In this document: one piece after another, positions 1-6,884 of the stretch
Position numbering within the stretch: the stretch's first letter is position 1
Layout of the letters: the number at the start of each line of letters is the position of its first letter
IMG/VR virus record: IMGVR_UViG_3300029448_006757
Span: 1-25,878 of that record
Length of the DNA stretch: 25,878 nucleotides
Origin: a virus
Strand: one strand, 5' to 3'
The notes under the pieces: generated by a model
Told to the model about the DNA's origin: nothing
The model's database searches: none
What the model saw: the letters and a program-made list of their open reading frames with translations, nothing else
Program-made: the position numbers and the translations under genes

Positions 1-311
1 TCTCCAACATACTTAAGATCTGTATGAGTAACAATATCCTGCCACTGTGGGCAATATCTTTCATGCCCAGTCCACATCACACAAACTTTTGCTACATCTT
101 TTGGATCATGAGCAGGTTCATATCTGCCTACTGGTATTCTGTTATTCAAATAATCAATGACTCTATAGGCAATAATACTGTTATCAACACCAGCATCTCC
201 TACATTAACAACTTGATGAGGTAGTTTTTTAGTTGACCATTCTTTAAGATAATTGGCCCAAGTAGGCCATTTGTATTGTGTAAAACTACAACCTGAAGTT
301 AAAATTATCAT
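1..311 (-). CDS. SGNH/GDSL-hydrolase-like protein, C-terminus cut by window edge
   Basis: I read this frame from the sequence: an ATG at 311 opens an uninterrupted frame to base 1, and the stop lies outside the window. The N-terminus MIILTSGCSFT fits SGNH block I, with Ser in the GCS context replacing GDS. It is followed by a GDAGVDNS stretch like the block II glycine. In the family these residues belong to esterase/lipase-type hydrolases, often acting on acyl or acetyl groups of polysaccharide. Substrate and compartment cannot be told, and the catalytic Asp-His pair at the C-terminus is not visible. The start overlaps the stop of the upstream 114-aa gene (ATGA), so it is probably translationally coupled. 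It shares the GCS motif with the protein at 23786-24457. Confidence 0.6.
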   Translation of the reverse strand, partial: MIILTSGCSFTQYKWPTWANYLKEWSTKKLPHQVVNVGDAGVDNSIIAYRVIDYLNNRIPVGRYEPAHDPKDVAKVCVMWTGHERYCPQWQDIVTHTDLKYVG

Positions 312-652
312 ACTGCAAAATTTTCAAGATCACCATCTAATAATTGTAACATTACCGCTGGCTTTTCTGAGAAGAACAACACATAAGTTTTCTTGTTATT
401 AATGTAATATGGACATGAACAGTTACGGTCAAGGTTCAACATAGCTTTAACGGTGAGTTGATTTTTGATCTTGATCTTATAGTGTTTGAAATCACAAGTT
501 TTCATCAGATGAAATCCTTTGTACGTCAGCTGAAAGTTGCTATTATCACTTTTGATGTTGCGGAACATTATAGCAGGAAGACTTCTAATGGAATCCTGAG
601 CCCCGACTCTGCCTTTAACAATGTTGGCTAGTGCAAGTTTAGTGAGTTTCAT
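308..652 (-). CDS. Conserved phage-type protein of unknown function (114 aa)
   Basis: Unrecognised. It is a compact basic protein with no signal peptide, membrane segment or enzyme motif. The N-terminus LALANIVKGRVGAQDSIRSL is well formed, and a CSCPYY stretch sits in the C-terminal half; the two cysteines are too few to call a metal site. The start overlaps the upstream gene by 14 bases and the stop overlaps the following SGNH-like gene by ATGA, so it sits inside a coupled run. Length and placement resemble the small conserved early proteins of marine T4-like phages, but I assign no function. Confidence 0.7.
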   Translation of the reverse strand: MKLTKLALANIVKGRVGAQDSIRSLPAIMFRNIKSDNSNFQLTYKGFHLMKTCDFKHYKIKIKNQLTVKAMLNLDRNCSCPYYINNKKTYVLFFSEKPAVMLQLLDGDLENFAV

Positions 653-935
653 CTTTCAACAATTTGCCTTTGGTTAGTTCATAGACCGCGAAGTCTTTTG
701 TCTTGAACATATTGTTGAGTTTCTGTGCAAGGTTATGAGCATGACCAGGATTTGAAAATGAAACTTTCTTATACTTGGGTCCTGGGTAGTTGGAAACAAT
801 AGAAGATGTTTTCAAGTTGATTGGCTTTTGCTGATAGAACACCGCAAAGATGGCAGAAGCTTCTAAGATTTCTTCCATCTTGAAACTTTTGTTGTTTGTG
901 TGTTGCAACAACGTCTTGGGTTTTGGTCTACTCAT
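639..935 (-). CDS. Small basic phage protein of unknown function (98 aa)
   Basis: Unrecognised. It is a lysine-rich soluble protein with an N-terminal MSRPKPKT basic segment and a central alpha-helical-looking EEILEASAIFAVFY segment. It overlaps the next gene by 14 bases. It is separated from glutaredoxin upstream by 43 bases (936-978), one of the few real gaps in this part. That gap holds an AATAAATA octamer at 953-946, one base off the T4 late-promoter consensus TATAAATA, but no good Shine-Dalgarno sequence. It could be a nucleic-acid-binding accessory protein judging from its charge; that is only a guess. Confidence 0.65.
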   Translation of the reverse strand: MSRPKPKTLLQHTNNKSFKMEEILEASAIFAVFYQQKPINLKTSSIVSNYPGPKYKKVSFSNPGHAHNLAQKLNNMFKTKDFAVYELTKGKLLKDETH

Positions 936-978
936 ATGTAATGAGTATTTATTGGTCTTTTTGTATGGTTATGTGGTT

Positions 979-1221
979 TTATTCAAGACCAAGAGCAACA
1001 AGGTCGTCGAAACCGCCCACACGATTGCCATTAATGAATATCTGTGGCACTGTGCGAACAGTTGGATATTCGGCCATGAAAGATTCTCTAATTGCTGGGT
1101 CCTCCATGCTTACTTCTTCCCATTCTAGTCCTTTTGATGAAAGTAGACCTTTTGCTTTTACACAATATGGGCATACTTTTTTGGTGTACATTTTTACTTC
1201 TTTGATATCTGCTATCTTCAT
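979..1221 (-). CDS. grx: Glutaredoxin
   Basis: A glutathione-dependent thiol-disulfide oxidoreductase of the thioredoxin fold, 80 aa, the usual length of a class I glutaredoxin. The dithiol active site CPYC is at residues 17-20, the cis-Pro loop TVPQIF at 57-62, and the glutathione-binding GGFDDL at 69-74. Phage glutaredoxins typically reduce ribonucleotide reductase; no reductase gene is in this window, so the partner is inferred. The ATG at 1221 overlaps the upstream stop (ATGA). It is served by a strong Shine-Dalgarno GGAGGAG at 1235-1229, embedded in the last codons of the upstream gene, which supports this start over the internal Met11. Confidence 0.93.
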   Translation of the reverse strand: MKIADIKEVKMYTKKVCPYCVKAKGLLSSKGLEWEEVSMEDPAIRESFMAEYPTVRTVPQIFINGNRVGGFDDLVALGLE

Positions 1222-1430
1222 TTAAAGTCTCCTCCGTTTAGTTCTATTTCTTGTACTTGGGTTGGTGCATTGATTTGTTTGTCCACTAATCTTAACAATA
1301 GCATATTGAGAGAATTTCTGACACGTTTGATCGTTTCGATATCAAATTTCATTTCCTTTTGTCTCGAATTGTCCGCTCTGTTGATTGCTTCTATAAAATT
1401 TTTAATGTGTAATGTTTCGTCTTGTTTCAT
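1218..1430 (-). CDS. Small phage protein of unknown function (70 aa)
   Basis: Unrecognised. I start it at the ATG at 1430 (MKQDETLHIKNF), because a longer reading would overlap the upstream gene by about 90 bases. It is a mostly helical, charged protein with a heptad-like stretch (KRVRNSLNMLLLRLVDKQ) that could form a short coiled coil or a dimerisation helix. Its last codons double as the Shine-Dalgarno of glutaredoxin, so the two are translated together. The 8-base gap upstream (1431-1438) shows no clear ribosome-binding site. Confidence 0.6.
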   Translation of the reverse strand: MKQDETLHIKNFIEAINRADNSRQKEMKFDIETIKRVRNSLNMLLLRLVDKQINAPTQVQEIELNGGDFK

Positions 1431-1438
1431 ATTGCTAT

Positions 1439-1885
1439 TTAATGCGTAATAAAATATGGACCATATTTTGCCTCTGGTTTTGAATCTAAAAGTGCAAATG
1501 ACCATTGTTCTAATGGATAATAAAACCAGCACTCGAGTGTGAATGGTTCGCCTAATTCTTTCATAAACAACTGTTTGTCATTTATTAGACTTTGTGCCAC
1601 AGTGCCACTTGCTTGTAATAGTTCCTTTTTACAGAATACGTTGTCGATATAGATCCCGCTTAGATTCAGATAACTGTAAGAATGACCATCAGTGTGCAAA
1701 TCATTATGATTATCTATAGAATGTGTGCAAACAAATTTGTTCCAGCCTTCTTCTACTTCTTTTTCAAATATGTATGTAAAACTTGTTTCACCTGATGTAA
1801 GAGAATGCTCGGATCCATCTATTGTCCAAATCCAGTTATTAGATACCTGTGCTATTCCATTTATTTTAATTGAGATAGTCTTCAC
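1439..1885 (-). CDS. Beta-sandwich domain protein, paralogue of the 6441-6884 protein
   Basis: I place the start at the GTG at 1885, preceded by AGAGGA seven bases upstream. The longer reading from 1948 lies inside the amidinotransferase gene. The 148-aa product alternates polar and hydrophobic residues as beta-strands do (TISIKINGIAQ; GETSFTYIFEKEV). It contains an LSGIYIDNV strand and a late aromatic strand, FTLECWFYYPLEQWSFALL. The same order of motifs occurs in the protein at 6441-6884 and in residues 1-135 of the methyltransferase at 18066-19382, so I infer one shared domain. Such folds often bind carbohydrate; binding here is a guess. It overlaps the amidinotransferase upstream by 20 bases, suggesting joint function. 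Confidence 0.65.
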   Translation of the reverse strand: MKTISIKINGIAQVSNNWIWTIDGSEHSLTSGETSFTYIFEKEVEEGWNKFVCTHSIDNHNDLHTDGHSYSYLNLSGIYIDNVFCKKELLQASGTVAQSLINDKQLFMKELGEPFTLECWFYYPLEQWSFALLDSKPEAKYGPYFITH

Positions 1886-2906
1886 AATGATCCTCTCTAT
1901 GGATAATAGCAGTTGCACATGATAATGAAAAATTCCAAAATTGTGCATGACGCATAGGGCATACTACCCAATCTATATTGGCTTTTTGCAGTGTATCGCA
2001 TAGATCTTTGCGTTCTTTTAGTATTGCAACAAGATCTGGTCTAATATTGACTACGCCTAAATGCACTGATGAGTCGACAGTATCGTCATCAATCCAATTA
2101 CTAAGTTCTGTATATGTTTGTCTTTTGTGTTCTTTTGCTTCATACCAGGACTGATCATGCAATATAGTCCATGTAGAAAACTGTGGCACCTGTGCAATTA
2201 GCACGTCTGGATCAATTATTGTTAGTAGCACACCAGGTTTTATAATTCTAATTTGTGCATCTAGATGGCCTTTAAATGGCAAACTCAATGACATAAAAGC
2301 ATGATCAGGAAATTTGCTTTTTACTAGTTCAAGACCAGCTGGACTAATACAATATTTTTCAGTATAGAAGATATGTTTACCACAAGGATAAAATGCAGGC
2401 CCATGCAATATTGTATCTTTATTTCCAGGATAGTCTGTCATATCCATCATTAGATTATCATAGTATTCATCGTCCCAAATATCGGGTGCATCTATTTTAA
2501 CATAATCTACAGAAGGATCCAAATCATCAATTATGTGTTCGATAGATTGCTGATCAAAATATCTTTCAATATCAACAAATGAATTTATGAAAGTGTTATC
2601 TATACACAACACATGATCATGAGGTTGGAAATTAGGCATAGGATTAATTATTTTTGTTCCACAAGCATCAACTATAGATGGTTGATTATGTGTAATTTTT
2701 GGCCTATGGATCTCAACACCATATGAAGCATAGGTACTTGCCAAATTATCTAAATCTTCTTTTGTTTCAAAAACTATTTGTTGTAACACTTTTTTATTCT
2801 CTGTGTTAGGCATGGCATCAAAATATGTGGGTGCAACCATGTTGCCAACAATCACTGTCTTAAGGTCGCCACCAAATGATGTAAACGCCCCTACCTTGTT
2901 AATCAT
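1866..2906 (-). CDS. Divergent amidinotransferase-like (pentein-fold) protein
   Basis: A 346-aa relative of glycine amidinotransferase. The family moves an amidino group from arginine to an amine through a catalytic Cys with His and Asp helpers. Recognisable are the N-terminal LKTVIVGNM strand and ETKEDLDNLASTY helix, the catalytic-His motif GHLDAQIRIIKPGVLL (His214), and the Cys motif LSCATAIIHRE (Cys330). The Asp of the family AGRDI motif appears as GKHI, and the PRD motif as PHDH, so activity may differ from transfer, such as hydrolysis or binding. The C-terminus CEDYLN resembles that of the plus-strand homologue. It starts in an ATGA overlap with the gene upstream. Confidence 0.75.
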   Translation of the reverse strand: MINKVGAFTSFGGDLKTVIVGNMVAPTYFDAMPNTENKKVLQQIVFETKEDLDNLASTYASYGVEIHRPKITHNQPSIVDACGTKIINPMPNFQPHDHVLCIDNTFINSFVDIERYFDQQSIEHIIDDLDPSVDYVKIDAPDIWDDEYYDNLMMDMTDYPGNKDTILHGPAFYPCGKHIFYTEKYCISPAGLELVKSKFPDHAFMSLSLPFKGHLDAQIRIIKPGVLLTIIDPDVLIAQVPQFSTWTILHDQSWYEAKEHKRQTYTELSNWIDDDTVDSSVHLGVVNIRPDLVAILKERKDLCDTLQKANIDWVVCPMRHAQFWNFSLSCATAIIHREDHCEDYLN

Positions 2907-3403
2907 TTTGATCGATTGACTAGAGAAAATGCTTGTTTCTGTTCTGTGACAGTTTTGAATGGTCCTTTAAATTCATTGCCTTCTAGTGTGCTTAGTTTGG
3001 GACAAAATCCTCTTACCCAACCTTTTGGAAAATGCACAAGAAAATATCCAGCCGCATACATATTATCAGAGTTTGCACTTTTACTATACAATGCAATTTT
3101 TTTATGTACATCAAAAACTCCATTGTGTGGAATGTGTTTAGTTGGATATTCATACAATACCTTTTCAGGTTCCTGTGGTTCTACTTCTGCTGAATGATCT
3201 AATACAAATTTTGTATTCACTTCGTCTTCTGACATTGTGAGTATGGTAGAGTCAACACAAGTAACCACGTACTGTGTATCTGTGTGTTTTTGTATAGTAC
3301 CTATTTTAGAACCGTTATGTAATAACAACCAAAATCTGTTAGGCAACAACTGCTTCGTTGTGACTGATTCTTGCGTTAAAAGGCTCTGCATAAAATTTGA
3401 CAT
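2903..3403 (-). CDS. Conserved T4-like marine phage protein of unknown function (166 aa)
   Basis: No function is recognised, though the sequence is typical of a conserved protein found beside RNase H in marine T4-like phages (from memory of the family, not a search). A middle stretch, KKIALYSKSANSDNMYAAGY, leads into YFLVHFPKGWVRGFCPKL and then FKGPFKT near the C-terminus. There is no signal peptide or membrane segment. The start at 3403 lies 65 bases inside the RNase H gene and is preceded by AAGGA about ten bases upstream, which supports this start. The C-terminal stop overlaps the amidinotransferase start (ATGA). Confidence 0.7.
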   Translation of the reverse strand: MSNFMQSLLTQESVTTKQLLPNRFWLLLHNGSKIGTIQKHTDTQYVVTCVDSTILTMSEDEVNTKFVLDHSAEVEPQEPEKVLYEYPTKHIPHNGVFDVHKKIALYSKSANSDNMYAAGYFLVHFPKGWVRGFCPKLSTLEGNEFKGPFKTVTEQKQAFSLVNRSK

Positions 3404-4349
3404 TGTCTCTAATCCTTACTAGTTCATGTTTACTACAAAATTTTAACAGATGAATACCTACATTTGCAACCTGTTTTGGATTATTTTCTGTTTCCGCTAT
3501 TGTTGAAAACATAATCTCTTTGACATCATCGGGTTGTTGTGTAAGGTCTATCACTTGTTGGTTAGTAGCATATTCTTGTTTTACTATTCTTTCTTTACCT
3601 TCATGGTCAATCCATCTGGCATTCATAATATTGTTCCAAGCAAATCCTTGATTGTGCCTGTCTTCAAATGCTTCCAGCAATTTATTTTTCCTTACTTTTG
3701 GATATGCTGAAAATACATTGTCTGATGAGTCACCACGCATACATTTTTCAAACAATAACCATTCTGGATTTGGTGCTTCTTTTTCTACTTTAGTTTTTTT
3801 ATCTATTACAGGATCACCATGTTCATTGAAGAAACCTTCATGCGTTATCAATATATCAGTAATCCCATTGTATTGTGAAACATTTTCACTAATCAATTGA
3901 TAGAAGTCTGAATCGGAACTTACAATAATATGTTTGTCTTCCGGATGTGCTTGTATCCAACCTGCTATGTAATCATCTGCTTCTAGTCTCGGATGTTGTA
4001 ATACTGTGCTATTTGTTTTTGTGGATACAAACTCTTTAAATGAATCAAAAGATTCCCAAAACACTTTGTCTGCTTCCATTTCGGAAGGAGTCATTGCTTC
4101 TCTTGTTTCCTTACGATTTGCTTTGTAAGGAGTATATGTGTCTTTACGCCACGAACGACCTTCGAAACAAAATACAACATGATCTGCTTTGAATCGTTCC
4201 CAACATTTTTTCACAGAGTTAATACAGATATGTAATGCAAGACCTGTCTTTGTGTCGATGTCATCACCACGTACCACGTGTCTTGCTCTGAAGAAAGTGT
4301 TTGCTGAATCAAAAAGTAGATATGTTTTAGGAGATTTCAGTTTTGCCAT
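3339..4349 (-). CDS. rnh: RNase H / 5'-3' exonuclease (FEN family, T4 Rnh-like)
   Basis: A flap-endonuclease-family nuclease that removes RNA primers and flaps during lagging-strand synthesis. Length is 336 aa against about 305 for T4 Rnh. The metal-binding acidic motifs are present in order: LLFDSANTFFRA near residues 11-22 (Asp14), EADDY at 123-127, SSDSDF at 144-149 and GDSSDN at 206-211. The last lies in the H3TH-type region. The insert and longer C-terminus are not assigned. The start is preceded by GAGAGAGG and overlaps the preceding gene by 23 bases. It belongs with the polymerase and clamp in this window, although it lies in a separate promoter block. Confidence 0.92.
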   Translation of the reverse strand: MAKLKSPKTYLLFDSANTFFRARHVVRGDDIDTKTGLALHICINSVKKCWERFKADHVVFCFEGRSWRKDTYTPYKANRKETREAMTPSEMEADKVFWESFDSFKEFVSTKTNSTVLQHPRLEADDYIAGWIQAHPEDKHIIVSSDSDFYQLISENVSQYNGITDILITHEGFFNEHGDPVIDKKTKVEKEAPNPEWLLFEKCMRGDSSDNVFSAYPKVRKNKLLEAFEDRHNQGFAWNNIMNARWIDHEGKERIVKQEYATNQQVIDLTQQPDDVKEIMFSTIAETENNPKQVANVGIHLLKFCSKHELVRIRDNVKFYAEPFNARISHNEAVVA

Positions 4350-4680
4350 CCTCTCTCACTGTGCGTTTTACTATTTCATCTGTACTTCTACCCATTGGGG
4401 TGTCTTCTGTAGCGATAGTATTACACAACACTGAGAACCAATGATCAACAACTTCTTCATCTGTGGTGCCTGAAAATCCATGTTCTTTAAGATTAGTGAC
4501 AAAATGCTTGTTCCAATCTAATTCAAAATAACCCATCTTTGGATTATCTGCATCAACCTTTGTGTCTAGGACTTTCACATAAGGCACGCCTTCTTTTGTT
4601 GCTATTTCTTTTTCAGTCAATGGCTTTTGTGTTGCAGTCTTCTTTTTACCACTGAAGATATTTTTCATCTTGTCTAACAT
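4327..4680 (-). CDS. Conserved T4-like phage protein of unknown function (117 aa)
   Basis: I start this at the ATG at 4680 (MLDKMKNIFSG). A longer reading to 4830 runs into the upstream gene and would have to cross the promoter. The product has a lysine-rich N-terminus followed by a compact domain: PYVKVLDTKVD, then GYFELDWNKHFV, then EEVVDHWFSVLCNTI. I recognise the layout as that of a protein next to RNase H in marine T4-like phages, but no function is known to me. The ATG begins exactly six bases after a perfect TATAAT, so the mRNA is probably leaderless. An alternative start is Met5 at 4668, which has no Shine-Dalgarno either. Confidence 0.75.
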   Translation of the reverse strand: MLDKMKNIFSGKKKTATQKPLTEKEIATKEGVPYVKVLDTKVDADNPKMGYFELDWNKHFVTNLKEHGFSGTTDEEVVDHWFSVLCNTIATEDTPMGRSTDEIVKRTVREDGKTEIS

Positions 4681-4686
4681 ACTATT

Positions 4687-4715
4687 ATTATAAGCATTTT
4701 TACCAAATTTGTCAA
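4687..4715 (-). promoter_or_regulatory. Consensus sigma70-type promoter, leaderless geometry
   Basis: TTGACA (4715-4710), a 17-base spacer and TATAAT (4692-4687) match the bacterial housekeeping consensus exactly. The -35 overlaps the stop codon of the SDR-like gene. The downstream ATG at 4680 starts six bases after the -10, so the expected +1 falls on or next to the start codon. It would drive the block from the 117-aa protein and RNase H to the left edge. Confidence 0.85.
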
Positions 4716-5311
4716 GTGTTGAATACCTCTCCATTACATATTTTTCCGTCACATATTTCTTTGATAATCTTATATAATTTTTGAGCCGAATCAGTTTCGG
4801 CAAAGTCCGGTGATATTCCAAACGTATCAAATTCTGTGTTGGCGAAACTTTTCATTATGGTATAGTTGGTATATTTGTTACCACTATAATCTGGATATGT
4901 TTCGACGCCTTGTGTGTCTTTGTTAATAAAATCAGACAACATCCATCCAAGTTTTGCCTTTGAGCGAAGTTTTTTTCCTAATGTTTTTATAACAAAAAAA
5001 GGTAACTGTGAACTTAACCAATAAGAATGTTGCCATGCTTTAATTTTTGCCCACAAGTCTAAGGTGTCTATATCTGTTGTAAAATCTTGTGGATTTAAGG
5101 TAGAACCATTCTGATTAAAAAATACAAAGTCTATCTTGTTTTTAACCTTTGCTAATATTTTATGTAACTCTGTGATATGTAATTCTTTCCATTCAATTTT
5201 GTATGTTCCGACAGATCCAATATTGATTACTTCATATCCTGCATCTTCACATGCCTCAACAATACTTTCACTATTGTTTTTGCCACAACCTATTAGTAAT
5301 GCAGTCTTCAT
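4712..5311 (-). CDS. Short-chain dehydrogenase/reductase-like protein
   Basis: I start this at the ATG at 5311 (MKTALLIGCG), which overlaps the radical SAM stop (ATGA). The 199-aa product begins with a Rossmann strand-loop and a glycine motif (GCGKNN) like the SDR nucleotide-binding site. It continues with FFNQNG in the place of the SDR NNAG motif, Ser126 in GWMLSD, and a Y-x3-K pair (Tyr150, Lys154 in YTNYTIMKSF). This is the SDR Ser-Tyr-Lys arrangement, so an NAD(P)H-dependent reduction or oxidation is plausible. It is shorter than typical 250-aa SDRs and the glycine motif is not canonical. It is bounded by 12-bp direct repeats and may be an inserted gene. Substrate unknown. Confidence 0.65.
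   Translation of the reverse strand: MKTALLIGCGKNNSESIVEACEDAGYEVINIGSVGTYKIEWKELHITELHKILAKVKNKIDFVFFNQNGSTLNPQDFTTDIDTLDLWAKIKAWQHSYWLSSQLPFFVIKTLGKKLRSKAKLGWMLSDFINKDTQGVETYPDYSGNKYTNYTIMKSFANTEFDTFGISPDFAETDSAQKLYKIIKEICDGKICNGEVFNT
4720..4731 (-). repeat. 12-bp direct repeat, downstream copy
   Basis: GAGAGGTATTCA, identical to the copy at 5319-5330. It lies at the 3' end of the SDR-like gene and encodes its GEVF ending. Together the copies bracket that gene. Confidence 0.7.
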
Positions 5312-6444
5312 AAATCTGTGAATACCTCTCTCCATGGCTTGGTACTTTTTGTAGTGATCTTATCTAAACAAGATTCATATTGTAGTTTGTTTGGTTGTAG
5401 AATTTCATCCACACAATAGTTTATTTCTGATCTAAGATTCAATTCATGTTCCGGAATAGTTTTTCTAACCTCTAACAATTTATCTACTATACCTTGTTTT
5501 TTATCTGCTGGATAATTACAAGACACTAATTCATCAGGATGAAGCAATAAATTTAGAGTAAGATCTTTTATGTCTTTGCCATGATACCAATATGAAATAT
5601 TATCTGCAACGTCTATTGCATTTATGATACTGAAAATCATATTAACTCGTAATTCAAAATCTGTATTTTCTTGTACATACAAAAAATTATCTATAAATGT
5701 TTTCCAATTGGCACCAGTACGAATATATTCAAATTTTTCATGTGTAGCATCTGCACTCATTGTAAGTTGAACATTGTTAAATGTTTGCAAAATTTTATAA
5801 AGTTTGTTATTTTTGTGCCAATGCATATTTGTATTAATCCTTATTGGAATATCTTTATTTTCCAATTGACTGAACAGTGTTACATTTTGAGGAATATAAA
5901 AAGGTTCTCCACCACTCAAATAAATTTCTTTAATATTGTCCTGCTTTTGCAAAATTAAATTTGTAATTGTTTTAATACTTTCCGGGTCAACTAAATTTAC
6001 ATCTACATTTTCATCTTTTGCAATAAGACTGCTCTGATCTGGATTACACATAACACATCTTAAATTACAAACATTAGACCAATGTAGATCTATAAAACGT
6101 AAATCAAAATGATTAGGGTCTGTATAGTCTATATCTTCAAACATAATTTTACTATTATAATGGTCCTTCAAAAAATAATATCCATCATCATCTTTTGATT
6201 GTTTCTGACAGGCCAAGCAATTTTTATTAGGTATATCATTCAACATGTCTTGTCTTAACTGTGTAATTGTTTTCCCTTTAAGTATTGATTCTATGGATTC
6301 TTCATGCAGATTACCTAAGGTAGTCAAACCTCTAGCACAAGTTTCAACATTACCGTTAGAATAAACTTCAAAGTTAGTCCACGGAACTGCACAAAAATTC
6401 TTAGATTGTTTGAACAATTTAAATTTTGTTTTTGGATCTATCAT
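5308..6444 (-). CDS. Radical SAM protein with N-terminal cysteine-rich (twitch/SPASM-like) segment
   Basis: A 378-aa radical SAM enzyme. The 4Fe-4S/SAM motif CNLRCVMC is at Cys126, Cys130 and Cys133, followed by the SAM-contact motif LSGGEPF. Before the core lies a segment with Cys18 (FCAVPW), Cys36 (NGNVETC), Cys76 and Cys79, which resembles an auxiliary cluster region. In this family that region is written ahead of the core rather than after it. Such proteins are common in marine phages as twitch-domain radical SAM proteins; reaction and substrate are unknown. The start at 6444 overlaps the stop of the beta-sandwich gene (ATGA), and the stop overlaps the SDR-like start. A longer reading to 6495 is rejected for that reason. 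Confidence 0.87.
   Translation of the reverse strand: MIDPKTKFKLFKQSKNFCAVPWTNFEVYSNGNVETCARGLTTLGNLHEESIESILKGKTITQLRQDMLNDIPNKNCLACQKQSKDDDGYYFLKDHYNSKIMFEDIDYTDPNHFDLRFIDLHWSNVCNLRCVMCNPDQSSLIAKDENVDVNLVDPESIKTITNLILQKQDNIKEIYLSGGEPFYIPQNVTLFSQLENKDIPIRINTNMHWHKNNKLYKILQTFNNVQLTMSADATHEKFEYIRTGANWKTFIDNFLYVQENTDFELRVNMIFSIINAIDVADNISYWYHGKDIKDLTLNLLLHPDELVSCNYPADKKQGIVDKLLEVRKTIPEHELNLRSEINYCVDEILQPNKLQYESCLDKITTKSTKPWREVFTDL
5319..5330 (-). repeat. 12-bp direct repeat, upstream copy
   Basis: GAGAGGTATTCA, encoding part of the REVF ending of the radical SAM protein. The identical copy is at 4720-4731, 599 bases away, and both are read in the same frame (GAG GTA TTC). Confidence 0.7.
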
Positions 6445-6884
6445 ACTGTACCTAACAACCAAGTATAAAATGGTGTAGTAAAAGGCATTTCCCAAGTGCC
6501 ATTAAATCCAAATGTTATCCAACCTTTTTGCATTTTAGGAGGCGTGTTGTTTAAACTTACTTGATCGTTATACCAATCTTTAGGATATACAGGATAGAAA
6601 CATACATGATCCAAATGTCTTTTTAAATCTATTCTGTCTACTGTAATTTTTTCTATAGTAACTGATTGCTCATTGATTTCATCATGTCCAGATCTTCTAA
6701 GACATAACTTGTGTGATTTATTTTCGCCAAGTTCTAGTGTAAACGTAATTGTTTTTTGTTTATTAATTACAGTAAGGCCGACGATACATTCATCATCTAA
6801 AAATATTTCTATCATGGGCACACCTGATTGTTCGGTGTATTGTGCAGACAAGGTAATTGAAAACTCTACACTTTCCATGATCAC
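6441..6884 (-). CDS. Beta-sandwich domain protein, possibly carbohydrate-binding
   Basis: A 147-aa all-beta-looking protein. It has SVEFSITLSAQY at the start, a TITFTLELGENKSHKLCLR hairpin, a VTIEKITVDRIDL strand, HVCFYPVYP, and a C-terminal FGFNGTWEMPFTTPFYTWLL. The same pattern occurs in the N-terminal 135 residues of the methyltransferase at 18066-19382 (TFTITAQLRRGGEHDLLVRF; YLGWPGEWRLAMREPI) and in the protein at 1439-1885. I infer a shared jelly-roll module, perhaps ligand- or glycan-binding; no catalytic motif is seen. The start is a GTG at 6884 overlapping the QueE stop, or the ATG at 6878. It sits between queE and the radical SAM gene. Confidence 0.65.
   Translation of the reverse strand: MIMESVEFSITLSAQYTEQSGVPMIEIFLDDECIVGLTVINKQKTITFTLELGENKSHKLCLRRSGHDEINEQSVTIEKITVDRIDLKRHLDHVCFYPVYPKDWYNDQVSLNNTPPKMQKGWITFGFNGTWEMPFTTPFYTWLLGTV

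Noticed and set aside
946-953. AATAAATA on the minus strand as a T4-type late promoter
   Set aside because: One mismatch to TATAAATA, in AT-rich DNA where such octamers occur by chance; no other late-type motif supports it in this window.
850-1225. Plus-strand ORFs opposite glutaredoxin and its neighbour
   Set aside because: They mirror confirmed minus-strand genes and show no motif; the long plus-strand ORFs elsewhere (for example 7011-7409, 17668-18006, 18916-19260) are rejected for the same reason.
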